Notes: generated by a model not told the origin, from the sequence alone. A stretch of 54,990 nt of DNA from Sphingopyxis sp. LK2115 (GCF_014595975.1 NZ_JABWGQ010000007.1:1-54990), one strand, 5' to 3'; positions 17,693 through 26,350 are shown, counted from the first letter of the stretch. Numbers and translations: made by a program.

Positions 17693-20164
17693 TCAGAAGG
17701 AGGCGGTCGCGCGGACGTACCAGAAGCCCCCGTTGAACCCCGTCGGCGCGAAGCGGAGATATCGGATCCCGTTGTTGATCTGGGATTGCCGCGCCTCGAC
17801 GTCGGGGTAATTGTCGAAGATATTCTCGCCGCCGACCGCGAGCTTGAGCATGTCGCTAACCTTGTAGGACAGCTCGAGATCGACCAGCAGTTCGGCGCCG
17901 CCCGTCTGGTCGGCAGCCGGTGCGGCGCCATAGTCGGTCCATTTGCCATAATAGTTCGCGCGCGCGACGAAGCCGAAGCGCTCGCCCGCATAAGTGAAGG
18001 ACGCATTGCCCTTCCACTTCGGAACGAAGCCCTCGAGTTCGAGCAGCCGCTCGCGGTCCGCAGTGATCACCGGCGAGGCCTTGATGACATCGGTTTTGGT
18101 ATAGTTGCCGTTGAGGCCGAGCGTGGCCTTGCCGTCGCCGAGGTCGAAGCCCACGGTGAGCACCGCATCGACGCCCTGGGTGCGGCTGTCGAAGGAATTG
18201 GTGAAGAAGCTCACCTGCTGGAAGGAATCCCCACCGGGAATGCCAAGCGCCGCGAGCTGCGCACGCTGCGCCGGGGTGAGATTGAAATTGCCCGATACGG
18301 CGATCCGGTCTTCGACCTTGATGTTGAAATAGTCGAGCGTGAAGGTGATGCGATTGGAGGGCTTCACCACGATGCCGCCGGCGACGTTGAACGAATTCTC
18401 GGGCCGAAGCGGCGTCGCGCCGAAGAATTGCGCCACCGGATTGTTGGGCGCGATAATGCCTGCGGTCAGCGGCGCCCCGGTTATCGAGTCGATGTTGGTC
18501 TGGACCTGCGAGGCGTTCGACTGGCCCGGCGTCGGCGCCCGAAAGCCGGTGTTGACCGATCCGCGCACCGCGAAGACGTCCGAGAAATCATATCGCCCGT
18601 TGATCTTCCAGGTGAATTTCGAGCCGAAGTCCGAGTAATTCTCGTAGCGGCCGGCAAGGCCGAACTGGAGCGCGTCGGTGAGATTGCCTTCGAGCGACGT
18701 ATAGGCGGCCCAGTTGCTGCGCGCGAACTCGCCCGCCTGGATGGGACTGAAGCCCGGGAAGCCGTTCGAGCCGACCGGCAGTCCGACGCGGTTTCCGGTA
18801 TCGGGATCGATGACCGACGCGAAAGGACCAACCTGCCATGATGCGATGTCGCCGGCCGTGATCTCATATGTCTCGCGCCGATACTCGAGACCGCCTGCAA
18901 GCGTCAGCGGATCGGAGGTGCCGATCGCGATGGGGTAAGTGAGATCGAGATTGAAAGCGAGTTCGCGCTGCTCGAGCTGCCCCGGCTTGAAGGAGGTCGG
19001 CGACGCGAGGCCAAGCGACGGATTGACCGTATTTTCGATCCGGTAGGAAGCATGGTTCTGACCATAGGAAGCGCTGAGGTCATAGGTCAGGCCCGAGGAG
19101 AATTCGCCCTTGAGGCCGGCCGCCAGCGCCGCATCGGTCACCGTGGCACCGAAATCCGGGGTGAAACCGCCGGGAAAGAGCTGGCGGAAGCTGAACCGCT
19201 GTCCTCCGGGCGTATTGGTGAGCGGAATCGAGGTGGAAATGAAGCTGGCATCGGGGTTGCGGTAAAAGAAGGCCGTCGTGCCGCGGCTCCAGCTATAGTT
19301 GCCGAAGGTGTAGAATTCCATCTCGTCCGACAGTTCGATGCCGGCATTGACGAAGATGCGCGCCGCCTCGGATTCGGGATTTCCCCAGCGCTGCGCCGGG
19401 ACCGGGACATCCTGAACGCCGGCATCGATGAGCGCCTGCGCGTCGGGACGCTGAATGCCGCGCGACGTCGTGCTGGCGTTCACATATTCGCCGCTGATGT
19501 TGACGAAACCGGCGTCGGTGAAGGGAAGCCCGACATTGCCCTGGACGAGGAAATCCTCGCCGTCGCCCTTATAGAATTGGCCATAGCGGGCGATCAGCAA
19601 TCCGCCTTCGCGGTCGCGGCGCAGACCGAAATTGAGGACGCCGGCGATCGCATCCGATCCATAGAGCGCCGACGCGCCGTCACGCAGAACCTCGAGCTGG
19701 CCGATCGCGATCGACGGGATCGCCGAAAGATCGGGTCCCTGCGATCCCCGGATATAGGGAACATTGGTGAACTGGACCGTCGCGCCGCGATGGCGCCGCT
19801 TGCCATTCACGAGCACCAGCGTCTGGTCCGGCGGCAGGCCGCGCAGCGAGAAGGGCCGGGTAAAAACGGCGCCGTCGTTGCTGACGAGGCGCTGGACATT
19901 GAGCGACGGGACCTCGGTGCGCAGGAGATCATTCATGTCGGCCGTGCCCTTTTCGAGCAGTTCGGCACCGGTGATGATGTCGATCGGCTGAGCGGAATCG
20001 GCCGCCTTGAGATCGTTCCGCCGCGTACCCGTCACGACGATTTCGCCCTGCGACGCGCCTGGCCCCGGCGCCTCTTTGGCGTTATCCTGCGCGAAGGCGG
20101 CGGCGGCCGACATGCCTGCCAGGACGGCGATAATCGAGCCACTCGTGCGAAGCAATTTTCTCAT
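17693..20164 (-). CDS. TonB-dependent outer-membrane receptor (second)
   Basis: Outer-membrane transporter of 823 aa: signal peptide ending AFAQ (about 26), TonB box region GEIVVTGTRR (about 40-49), plug (about 55-185, FSLRGLPPDQTLVLVNGKRRH) and barrel ending in WYVRATASF. It lies behind lysR in convergent orientation and next to the amino acid importer, so it may feed that importer across the outer membrane. No ECF-type motif lies upstream, unlike the other two receptors of the window, so it is probably regulated separately. Confidence 0.92.
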   Translation of the reverse strand: MRKLLRTSGSIIAVLAGMSAAAAFAQDNAKEAPGPGASQGEIVVTGTRRNDLKAADSAQPIDIITGAELLEKGTADMNDLLRTEVPSLNVQRLVSNDGAVFTRPFSLRGLPPDQTLVLVNGKRRHRGATVQFTNVPYIRGSQGPDLSAIPSIAIGQLEVLRDGASALYGSDAIAGVLNFGLRRDREGGLLIARYGQFYKGDGEDFLVQGNVGLPFTDAGFVNISGEYVNASTTSRGIQRPDAQALIDAGVQDVPVPAQRWGNPESEAARIFVNAGIELSDEMEFYTFGNYSWSRGTTAFFYRNPDASFISTSIPLTNTPGGQRFSFRQLFPGGFTPDFGATVTDAALAAGLKGEFSSGLTYDLSASYGQNHASYRIENTVNPSLGLASPTSFKPGQLEQRELAFNLDLTYPIAIGTSDPLTLAGGLEYRRETYEITAGDIASWQVGPFASVIDPDTGNRVGLPVGSNGFPGFSPIQAGEFARSNWAAYTSLEGNLTDALQFGLAGRYENYSDFGSKFTWKINGRYDFSDVFAVRGSVNTGFRAPTPGQSNASQVQTNIDSITGAPLTAGIIAPNNPVAQFFGATPLRPENSFNVAGGIVVKPSNRITFTLDYFNIKVEDRIAVSGNFNLTPAQRAQLAALGIPGGDSFQQVSFFTNSFDSRTQGVDAVLTVGFDLGDGKATLGLNGNYTKTDVIKASPVITADRERLLELEGFVPKWKGNASFTYAGERFGFVARANYYGKWTDYGAAPAADQTGGAELLVDLELSYKVSDMLKLAVGGENIFDNYPDVEARQSQINNGIRYLRFAPTGFNGGFWYVRATASF

Positions 20165-20240
20165 GGTCCCCTCCCATTTGCGAAAGCTCTCGGCTTCGCC
20201 ACCGAGCTATCTTCGCGGCCTTGGCATGACCAGAAATAAT

Positions 20241-20293
20241 CACCACTCATCGCTATAAACGAGATGGTTATTCCATATGGTTATATCTCTCGC
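20241..20293. promoter_or_regulatory. Probable promoter/operator region of TonB receptor 2
   Basis: AT-richer stretch upstream of the receptor start. It contains the direct repeat GGTTAT at 20265-20270 and 20279-20284, either side of the palindrome CCATATGG (20273-20280). No assigned regulator; LysR is the nearest candidate. Confidence 0.3.
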
Positions 20294-20314
20294 TGCGGCA
20301 TCGAGCAGCGCCCG

Positions 20315-20401
20315 ACCGCGCGGCATGCCGGGCGCGGCGATGCCGGACACTTCGCGCAGCTTGTCCTCGACCGCCCGGGCGACATGCCGCGTCGGCACAT
20401 G
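20315..20401 (-). pseudogene. Remnant of a DUF411 protein gene
   Basis: The minus strand encodes HVPTRHVARAVEDKLREVSG followed by IAAPGMPRG. This is a clear partner of HVPMRHVARLLHDKPRDIRG and IAVPGMPRG in the intact DUF411 protein 0.5 kb away. Both ends are missing, including the CGCC region. It marks the downstream end of the copper operon, where a second DUF411 copy was cut and the segment with TonB receptor 2 begins. Confidence 0.7.
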
Positions 20402-20405
20402 CTCC

Positions 20406-20753
20406 TTATTTTTTGTCCATATCGTGCCCGGCATGAGGATCGGGTTCGGGTTCGACAGGTTTCGGCGCTTCCGGCGCGGCCTTTGCCCGCGGCGGCACAG
20501 CGGCCTTCGCGGCGGGTTCTTGCTTGGGGCGGGATTTCTCCGGAGGCATCGCTTCTTCGGTCGGCGCCGCCGGGGCAGACGCGGCGGGCGGCTCGTCCGC
20601 TACGGGCATGGTCTCGACCATTGCGGGCGGCTCACCGGCAGTGACCTCACTCTGTTCCGGTGTGACGTCGCTCTGCTGCGCGGGCTCAGTGCCGCATCCT
20701 GCCAGAGCAAATATCAGCGCGGCGGCGCTCGCTAGGGGAATGAATCTCGTCAT
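20406..20753 (-). CDS. Small periplasmic lipoprotein, Pro/Ala/Glu-rich
   Basis: Protein of 115 aa with a lipoprotein signal (hydrophobic run then ALAGC, cysteine at about residue 20). A long low-complexity Pro/Ala/Glu linker follows, and a metal-binding-like tail HAGHDMDKK. Function unknown. Last intact gene of the copA operon, 26 bases after DUF411. The tail histidines and methionine suggest copper binding. ATG 20753 was preferred because the lipobox is then at the normal distance. Confidence 0.65.
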   Translation of the reverse strand: MTRFIPLASAAALIFALAGCGTEPAQQSDVTPEQSEVTAGEPPAMVETMPVADEPPAASAPAAPTEEAMPPEKSRPKQEPAAKAAVPPRAKAAPEAPKPVEPEPDPHAGHDMDKK

Positions 20754-20779
20754 ATCTGTCTCCTCTTCGTGTCGGCAGG

Positions 20780-21304
20780 TCATGCGCGGAATTCAGAAAC
20801 CTTGCCGTCGCTGCCGAATGCCATCACTTCGAATGCGTCCGCGCTTCCGTCCGGCATTTCCATTCCCGGAGAACCGCGCGGCATGCCGGGCACGGCGATT
20901 CCGCGAATGTCGCGTGGCTTGTCGTGGAGGAGTCTCGCAACATGCCGCATCGGCACATGACCCTCGATCGCATAGCCGCCGATCACGGCCGTGTGGCACG
21001 ACGCCAGCTGGCCAGGCACACCATATCGCGTCTTTACGGCGGCCATGTCAGCGCGGTTCTCGACAGTCACATCATAACCGGCCTTGCGTGCGATATCCGC
21101 CCAAGCTTCGCAGCAGCCGCATTCGGGATCGCGATAAACGAGCATTCGCTTGGGGCTGGACGTCTCGGCGCCCGGCGCGGGCGCCGCGCCATTCTTATCG
21201 CTGGTCGCCGCCGGGCCCGAGGCAGAATTGCATGCCGCAAGCGCCATCCCCGATCCGACCGCAATCAGGCCGAAAAGATGACGGCGCGTCATCAGATTTT
21301 TCAT
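20780..21304 (-). CDS. DUF411 copper-cluster protein, exported
   Basis: Protein of 174 aa common in copper clusters. It has an N-terminal TRRHLFG twin-arginine-like segment, lipobox LAAC (C25), then the conserved YRDPECGCCEAW with C62, C64 and C65, further cysteine C102 in QLASCHTAVIGG, and HVPMRHVARLL plus PGMPRGSPGMEMPDG. The cysteine cluster and methionine/histidine residues suggest periplasmic Cu(I) handling, but the biochemical role is not settled. One base lies between it and the DUF305 gene. Confidence 0.82.
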   Translation of the reverse strand: MKNLMTRRHLFGLIAVGSGMALAACNSASGPAATSDKNGAAPAPGAETSSPKRMLVYRDPECGCCEAWADIARKAGYDVTVENRADMAAVKTRYGVPGQLASCHTAVIGGYAIEGHVPMRHVARLLHDKPRDIRGIAVPGMPRGSPGMEMPDGSADAFEVMAFGSDGKVSEFRA

Positions 21305-21305
21305 G

Positions 21306-21749
21306 TCATTTCCTCGCGAGAATGGATTTCATCTGTTCGATTTCGGCCGCCTGCCCCGCGATGATGCCGCGGCAGAGTTCGCGTATCTCGGCATCTTTGA
21401 GAGAAGCCTGTTCACACATGAGGATCGCGCCCGAGTGATGCGGGATCATCGAACGCAAGAAGGCCGTGTCGCCGATCGTCGTCTGTGTCCGGATGAGCCC
21501 GAAGCTCCCGAAGAAGGCAACTGCCGATCCCAGCAGCAGGAACGTATTGAGACGTTTCGACGGGAACATGCCCGGCATTGCGACGATCATCAGCACGACC
21601 ATCGGCGAGACCATCATCAGCGTCATGTAGAGCATGTTGAGATTATTGTAGAAGCTCGAGAGGCGGTCGATCATGACGAACATCACCAGATACATGATGA
21701 CGCCGCTGACGATCGTCTGCAGCGCGAGGCTGCGATAGGCTGGTTTCAC
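21306..21749 (-). CDS. DUF305 domain membrane protein
   Basis: Protein of 147 aa with about three N-terminal helices (LQTIVSGVIMYLVMFVMI, LYMTLMMVSPMVVLMIVA, FLLLGSAVAFFGSFGLI) and a C-terminal DUF305 ferritin-like four-helix portion. FLRSMIPHHSGAILMCEQA holds the family's HH motif. The start is GTG 21749 with GGAGAA just upstream. DUF305 proteins are frequent in copper clusters and may bind Cu through His/Met. Part of the cop operon between copB and DUF411. Confidence 0.8.
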   Translation of the reverse strand: MKPAYRSLALQTIVSGVIMYLVMFVMIDRLSSFYNNLNMLYMTLMMVSPMVVLMIVAMPGMFPSKRLNTFLLLGSAVAFFGSFGLIRTQTTIGDTAFLRSMIPHHSGAILMCEQASLKDAEIRELCRGIIAGQAAEIEQMKSILARK

Positions 21750-21787
21750 GGCATTTCTCCTCGACGTGTCGCCACCCCGCGAAACTT

Positions 21788-22999
21788 CTAGAACCAGGCC
21801 CGCACCCCCATCACGAAGCTGACGCCGCTCGCATCCTCGCCCGCGGCGCGGGCAAAACGCGCGGTATCGCCGACCTTGCGCGCCCATTCGACGCCGACAT
21901 AAGGCGCGAATTCCTTCACGACCTCATAACGCAGGCGAAGCCCGAGCTCGAAATCTGAAAGCCCCGAACCAACGCCGGTCTCGGGGACATCCTGGAGCGC
22001 AAAATTGACCTCCGCCATCGGCTGGAGGATCAGTTTCTGGGTGATGCGCTGGTCGTAATAGCCTTCGAGCCGGGCGAGCAGGTCACCCTTGTTCGAAAGA
22101 AACAGCGCGCCCTCGACTTCGAACCAATAGGGGGCGAGCCCCTCGAAGCCGATCGTCGCATAGGTGCGGTCGGGGCCGAGCCCAAGATCCTGCCTGATAC
22201 CCGCCTGCGCGTTGAAATAGGGTCCGATCGCCCGGCTGTAGAGCGCCTGTACCTCGGCGCTCTCGATGCCTTCGCCGAACACGCCCTCGCCTTCGCTCTT
22301 GAGCGTCAGCCGGTTGATGTCGCCACCATACCAGGCCTCACCGTCCCAGCGGAAGCCGTCGCGGCCTTTGCGCGCCTGATATTCGGCGAGGTTGAAGCTG
22401 ATGAAAGCGATAGTCTGCGCACCATTCTCTTTCATCATGTCGTGGCGCGAATGCTCCATTTCGGCTTGGGGATAAATGCGATCGGCATACCAGTCGCCGG
22501 GAGGCGCAGGCGCGGTAGCATCGCCCGGCGGCAAATCGGTGCCGCTAGCGCTGCTCGTGGTCGCCATGCCTTCCATTCCCGCCATCGCGTCCGCAGATCC
22601 GCCCTTCGGGGTGCAATGGCCCATTTTGGCATGTTCGGGCGGGCAATCGGGATCGGACGGCTGCGGTGCGCCATGATCCATCGCACCCATGTCCGAAGCG
22701 CCCTTGCCTGGAGCTTCCGCCTCAGGCGTACAATGACCCATCGCCGCATGTTCGGGCGGGCAGCTTGAAGCCTCGGGTTCCATGTCCATGCCCTGCATGT
22801 TCCCATGGTCCATCTGCTCCATCGACCCTTCGGCGGGCGCTTCGGGCGCGGACTGCGCTACGGGTGCTGGCGTTGGCGAGGGAGCGGGTGTCGGCGCGGG
22901 CGCCGCACCATGCATCGAATGATCCATCGACTGCGCCGCGGCGGGCACAGCAAAGGCCAGCGGGGCGATACCCGCGAGGAGAAGCGCGACCCGGGTCAT
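21788..22999 (-). CDS. copB: CopB/PcoB outer-membrane copper-resistance protein
   Basis: Outer-membrane protein of 403 aa: signal peptide ending AAAQ (about 23), a long periplasmic metal-binding segment (24-160) and a CopB barrel (about 170-403) ending in VRAWF. The segment is rich in MDH and MxxM motifs and carries the unit CPPEHAxMGHCTP twice (C80-C90 and C119-C129); the same unit occurs once in CopA. Its start overlaps the copA stop by four bases. It is thought to work with CopA in periplasmic copper sequestration or export. Confidence 0.9.
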   Translation of the reverse strand: MTRVALLLAGIAPLAFAVPAAAQSMDHSMHGAAPAPTPAPSPTPAPVAQSAPEAPAEGSMEQMDHGNMQGMDMEPEASSCPPEHAAMGHCTPEAEAPGKGASDMGAMDHGAPQPSDPDCPPEHAKMGHCTPKGGSADAMAGMEGMATTSSASGTDLPPGDATAPAPPGDWYADRIYPQAEMEHSRHDMMKENGAQTIAFISFNLAEYQARKGRDGFRWDGEAWYGGDINRLTLKSEGEGVFGEGIESAEVQALYSRAIGPYFNAQAGIRQDLGLGPDRTYATIGFEGLAPYWFEVEGALFLSNKGDLLARLEGYYDQRITQKLILQPMAEVNFALQDVPETGVGSGLSDFELGLRLRYEVVKEFAPYVGVEWARKVGDTARFARAAGEDASGVSFVMGVRAWF

Positions 23000-24837
23000 T
23001 CGCCGTCTCCCTTCGGACGGACGCTGACGACGCGCATCATCCCCGCGTGCATGTGATAGAGAAGGTGGCAATGGAACGCCCAGTCGCCGAGCGCGTCGGC
23101 GGTGAAATCGAAGCTCGCGATGCCGCCCGGCTGGACAAGCACCGTATGCTTGCGCGGTGACCGGTCGCCCTTGCCCGTCACCAGTTCGAAAAAATGGCCG
23201 TGGAGGTGGATGGGGTGGCTCATCATCGAATCGTTGATGAGGTTGATCCGCACGCGCTCTCCCTCGATGAAGGGGATGGGCTCGTGATAGTCGGACATCT
23301 TGATGCCGTCGAACGACCACATGAAGCGTTCCATATTGCCGGTCAGATGGATGTCGAGCGAGCGCGAGGCGGCGCGGGTATCGGGGTTGCGCTCGAGCGC
23401 GACAAGGTCATGGTAGGTCAGCACCTTGTGCCCGACATTCTCCAGTCCCTGCCCCGGCTCGCCCATGCGATCCATCGGCATCGGCGAGATCGTCTGAACG
23501 CTGGGATCGCGCTTGACCTGCGGCGCGACACTGAAGTCGCGCATGCTGTGCTGCATGCCTCCGCCAGATCCATGATCCATGCCCGCCATCGCGCCGCTTT
23601 CCCCCGCTGGCGTACAATGGCCCATCTTGGCATGTTCGGGAGGACAAGAAGGGTCGCTCGCCGGCATGGGCATGGCGCCCATATCGCCGCCCGAATGGTC
23701 CATACCCGCCATCGCGCCGCCCGACATGTCGCCCATGCCCATGTCCTTCATGGTCGCGAGCGGCCGTTCGCGGAGCGGCGGCACCTCGGCGACCATGCCA
23801 GCGCGCGGTGCGAGCGTCGCGCGTCCCATGCCCGAGCGGTCATTGGCCTCGGCAACGAGCGTATAAGCACGGTCCTCGACCGGGGTCACGATGACGTCAT
23901 AGGTTTCGGCGACCGCGATCTGGAACTCGTCGATTTCGGTCGGCACGACATTGAGCCCATCAGCCTGGACGACGGTCATCCTGAGGCCCGGGATACGGAC
24001 GTTGAAGATCGTCATCGCCGACGCATTGACGATGCGCAGGCGTACCCGCTCGCCGGGGCTGAAGAGCGCGGTCCAGTTGTCGCGCGGACCATGGCCGTTG
24101 ACGAGGAAGGTGTAGGTCGAACCATTGACGTCGGCGACGTCGGTCGGGTCCATCCGCATCTTGCCCCAATCGATCCGCTCCTTGAGCGGTTGATCCTTGC
24201 CGGCAAGCAGGCCCGCCAGCGTCTGGCGCTGCATGTTGAAATGGCCGGGATTGACCTTGAGCTTGCGGAAGATCGCCTCGGGCGACAATTGACTGTGGTC
24301 GGACAGGACGACGACATGCTCGCGGTCGTAGCCGATCGGGTCGGCGCCCGCGGGATCGATGACGATCGGGCCATAATGGCCGAGCTGTTCCTGAAGCCCC
24401 GAATGGCTGTGATACCAATAGGTCCCCGATTGAACGACCGGGAATTCATAGACAAACTTCGAGCGCGGCTTGATCCCGGGGAAGCTGACGCCGGGCACGC
24501 CGTCCATCTGGAACGGCAGGATCAGGCCGTGCCAGTGAATCGAGCTGTCCTCGTCGAGATCGTTGACGACGGTGAGGCGCGCGTTTTGTCCCTCCTTCAG
24601 CCGGACGAGCGGCGCGGGCACGGTGCCGTTGATCCCGATCGCGCGGCTGACCTTGCCGTCGATGCGCATCGTCTGGCGCGCGATGCGCAGCGTTATGTCA
24701 TTGCCGGATACGGTCGGAAGCGGCGCGGTGATGCCGGACGACACCGGCTGGGCCCAGGCCGGGAACCATGCGGCCATCGCCGCAGCAGCCCCTCCACCCA
24801 AAGCTCCACTGACGAACCGACGCCTTTCCATCTGCAT
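22996..24837 (-). CDS. copA: CopA multicopper oxidase, Tat-exported
   Basis: Periplasmic Cu(I) oxidase of 613 aa with a Tat signal (ERRRFVSGALGG). All four copper motifs are visible: HWHG 101-104, HSHSG 143-147, HPIHLHG near the end and HCHLLYHMHAGMM at 589-601. A Met/His-rich insert (about 360-430) with GMDH and MxM repeats includes one CPPEHAKMGHCTP unit (C398-C408). Its promoter-like site B ends 36 bases upstream. The arrangement copA-copB-DUF305-DUF411-lipoprotein is tightly packed and is probably one transcript. Confidence 0.94.
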   Translation of the reverse strand: MQMERRRFVSGALGGGAAAAMAAWFPAWAQPVSSGITAPLPTVSGNDITLRIARQTMRIDGKVSRAIGINGTVPAPLVRLKEGQNARLTVVNDLDEDSSIHWHGLILPFQMDGVPGVSFPGIKPRSKFVYEFPVVQSGTYWYHSHSGLQEQLGHYGPIVIDPAGADPIGYDREHVVVLSDHSQLSPEAIFRKLKVNPGHFNMQRQTLAGLLAGKDQPLKERIDWGKMRMDPTDVADVNGSTYTFLVNGHGPRDNWTALFSPGERVRLRIVNASAMTIFNVRIPGLRMTVVQADGLNVVPTEIDEFQIAVAETYDVIVTPVEDRAYTLVAEANDRSGMGRATLAPRAGMVAEVPPLRERPLATMKDMGMGDMSGGAMAGMDHSGGDMGAMPMPASDPSCPPEHAKMGHCTPAGESGAMAGMDHGSGGGMQHSMRDFSVAPQVKRDPSVQTISPMPMDRMGEPGQGLENVGHKVLTYHDLVALERNPDTRAASRSLDIHLTGNMERFMWSFDGIKMSDYHEPIPFIEGERVRINLINDSMMSHPIHLHGHFFELVTGKGDRSPRKHTVLVQPGGIASFDFTADALGDWAFHCHLLYHMHAGMMRVVSVRPKGDGE

Positions 24838-24872
24838 ATTCTTTCCGACCGTTACTGACTGTTCCTAAAGCT

Positions 24873-24899
24873 ATACGCAGGCGGCACGCCTGCCCCTCA
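24873..24899 (-). promoter_or_regulatory. ECF-sigma-type promoter, site B (copA operon)
   Basis: The minus strand reads TGAGGGG, 14 bases, GCGTAT. The -10-like box lies 36 bases before the copA start. Same word and spacing as the site before the sigma gene cluster. The spacer also contains GGCG-N4-CGCC symmetry. Confidence 0.75.
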
Positions 24900-24950
24900 A
24901 TAAAAATGCCGGACGATGAGGAGATGCCGCCTGAACGAGCGGTCGAACCC

Positions 24951-25535
24951 TCAACCCTCGGCGCTCGCAGATGTTCCCGCGAGCAATTCCCGGAGCCTGG
25001 TCCGCGCTCGATAGAGGCGCGTTTCGACTGTTTTCTCGCTGACGCGCAAAATGACCGCTGTTTCGGCCTGGCTGACCTCGTCGACACCGCGGAGGAGCAA
25101 CACTTCGCGCAAATTCTGCGGCAGCTGATCGATCGCCCCGCGAACCTTGGCGAGCTCTCGCCTGTCGGTCGCCGCGGAATCGGGCCCAGGACCATCGCTT
25201 GCTACGTGATGCGCATTTTCGAGCGGGAGCGCGCGGGAGAAAAAGGCGCGCACCTTTCGCCGTCGTGCCCAGTCGCGACATTTGTTGATCGCGATACGGG
25301 CGATCCATGTGCGGAAGGGGCGTTCGCCATCATAACGATCGAGCGCCGAAAAGCCGGAGACGAACGTCTCCTGCGTCAAATCCATCGCCTCGTCGGCATC
25401 GCCGATCTGCTTTACGATGAGCCGGTAGACGCCCGTTTTGTAACGGCGCAGCAACTCGCGATAGGCGTCTTCGCGGTGCGCGCGCGCAAAGGCCGCCAGA
25501 TCCTGGTCGCTACATTGCGATAGGTCGGCGCTCAC
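24951..25535 (-). CDS. ECF sigma factor, CnrH-like
   Basis: Alternative sigma factor of 194 aa. Region 2 (about 20-95) has LLRRYKTGVYRLIVKQIGDADEAMDLTQETF, and region 4 (about 130-185) has LPQNLREVLLLRGVDEVSQAETAVILRVSEKTVETRL. It follows a sensor-like and an anti-sigma-like gene in the order known from cnrYXH of Cupriavidus, with a four-base overlap. It probably drives its own operon and the neighbouring copper genes through the TGAGGG/GCGTAT sites. That link is inferred from motif and position. Confidence 0.88.
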   Translation of the reverse strand: MSADLSQCSDQDLAAFARAHREDAYRELLRRYKTGVYRLIVKQIGDADEAMDLTQETFVSGFSALDRYDGERPFRTWIARIAINKCRDWARRRKVRAFFSRALPLENAHHVASDGPGPDSAATDRRELAKVRGAIDQLPQNLREVLLLRGVDEVSQAETAVILRVSEKTVETRLYRARTRLRELLAGTSASAEG

Positions 25536-25969
25536 CGCGCATCGGCGGTCAGCGCCTTGACCACGCTTTTGTCGAACATTTCCGCTTGATCGGGGCTCAG
25601 AACCCCGCGCATCGCGAAGAGATGCTGGAGCGTTTCCTTCTGCAATGTCCCCATCACCTCATGCGTCTCGTCGATCGCCTCGGTGACGCGCGGTCCATAG
25701 CCATGCTCGGCTTCGATCGCCTGCGCGAGCCGGACGTTGGCGGCGCGCATCTCGAGTTCGAGCGCCTGGCGGCGACCGGCAAAGTCGGCTTCGATCCGCT
25801 CGAGTTTCCTTTCCTGCTCCGGGGTCAGGTCGAGTTGACCGTGAAGAAGCGCATGAAGTTCGGTTTCGCTGGCTCTGGGCGCATCGGCCACCAGACGGCC
25901 GATGAACACGCCGGCAATCGCCGCGGCGAAGGCAATGAGCCCCAAGAGAAGAAGACGGCGCGACGGCAT
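25532..25969 (-). CDS. Periplasmic metal sensor, CnrX-like
   Basis: Protein of 145 aa with one N-terminal helix (RRLLLLGLIAFAAAIAGVFIGRL) and a helical periplasmic domain. Its features (LHALLHGQLDLTPEQERKLERIEADF, RRQALELEMRAANVRLAQAIEAEHGYGPRV, VLSPDQAEMFD) belong to the CnrX/CzcE-like heavy-metal resistance fold. H, M and E residues could form the metal site. In the Cnr model it senses metal and releases the sigma factor from the anti-sigma protein. It overlaps the sigma gene by four bases. Confidence 0.82.
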   Translation of the reverse strand: MPSRRLLLLGLIAFAAAIAGVFIGRLVADAPRASETELHALLHGQLDLTPEQERKLERIEADFAGRRQALELEMRAANVRLAQAIEAEHGYGPRVTEAIDETHEVMGTLQKETLQHLFAMRGVLSPDQAEMFDKSVVKALTADAR

Positions 25970-25971
25970 TG

Positions 25972-26238
25972 CTACTGTGCATCCAGCAAGGTGGAAGGCA
26001 CCAATGCGCTAGGCGGGCCGAATGGGGTCAGGGGACTTGCCGCGACCGCCGGCTGGGAAATCGCACTCCCCGCAAAAACACCGCCGCCGAGCGAGACAAA
26101 GGCCGCGAGCGCCATCAGGCGGCGCATCGCTACCGCTTCGCGCCGGCGGATCGCCAATGCGCCCATGATGCGATCATCGAGCGCATCGAGCGCTGCGGGC
26201 AGATCGATCCTGTTCAAAATGCGAAGCTCCTTATCCAT
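25972..26238 (-). CDS. Anti-sigma factor, CnrY-like
   Basis: Protein of 88 aa: a short cytosolic part (DALDDRIMGALAIRRREAVAMRRL), a single transmembrane helix (LMALAAFVSLGGGVFAGSAI) and a short periplasmic tail. Size, topology and place directly before the sensor and sigma genes match CnrY, which holds CnrH inactive at the membrane. ATG 26238 was preferred to 26253. It is first in the operon, 34 bases from the -10-like box of site C. Confidence 0.72.
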   Translation of the reverse strand: MDKELRILNRIDLPAALDALDDRIMGALAIRRREAVAMRRLMALAAFVSLGGGVFAGSAISQPAVAASPLTPFGPPSALVPSTLLDAQ

Positions 26239-26271
26239 CGATCGTCTCTTCAAACCTTTCCATCATTGTAC

Positions 26272-26298
26272 ATACGCGCCGAAGCGCCTCACCCCTCA
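26272..26298 (-). promoter_or_regulatory. ECF-sigma-type promoter, site C (cnrYXH-like operon)
   Basis: TGAGGGG, 14 bases, GCGTAT on the minus strand, ending 34 bases before the anti-sigma gene start. It implies autoregulation of the sigma factor operon. It faces site E back to back. Confidence 0.75.
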
Positions 26299-26310
26299 CA
26301 CCAGAACATT

Positions 26311-26320
26311 ATTCCGGAAT
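26311..26320. promoter_or_regulatory. ATTCCGGAAT palindrome between divergent promoters
   Basis: Perfect ten-base palindrome exactly between sites C and E, where a second regulator could control both directions. No binding protein is assigned. Confidence 0.4.
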
Positions 26321-26323
26321 ATT

Positions 26324-26350
26324 TGAGGGTCATGCCGATATCCTGCGTAT
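26324..26350 (+). promoter_or_regulatory. ECF-sigma-type promoter, site E (copCD)
   Basis: TGAGGGT, 14 bases, GCGTAT on the plus strand. The -10-like box lies 31 bases before the copC start. A TCCTGC/GCAGGA dyad (26341-26358) overlaps the box. Confidence 0.75.

Noticed and set aside
16694..20265. ATAAACGAG shared between the binding-protein start (16694-16702) and the TonB receptor 2 upstream region (about 20256)
   Set aside because: Only nine bases, one copy overlaps a start codon, and no symmetry; likely chance, though LysR co-regulation remains possible.
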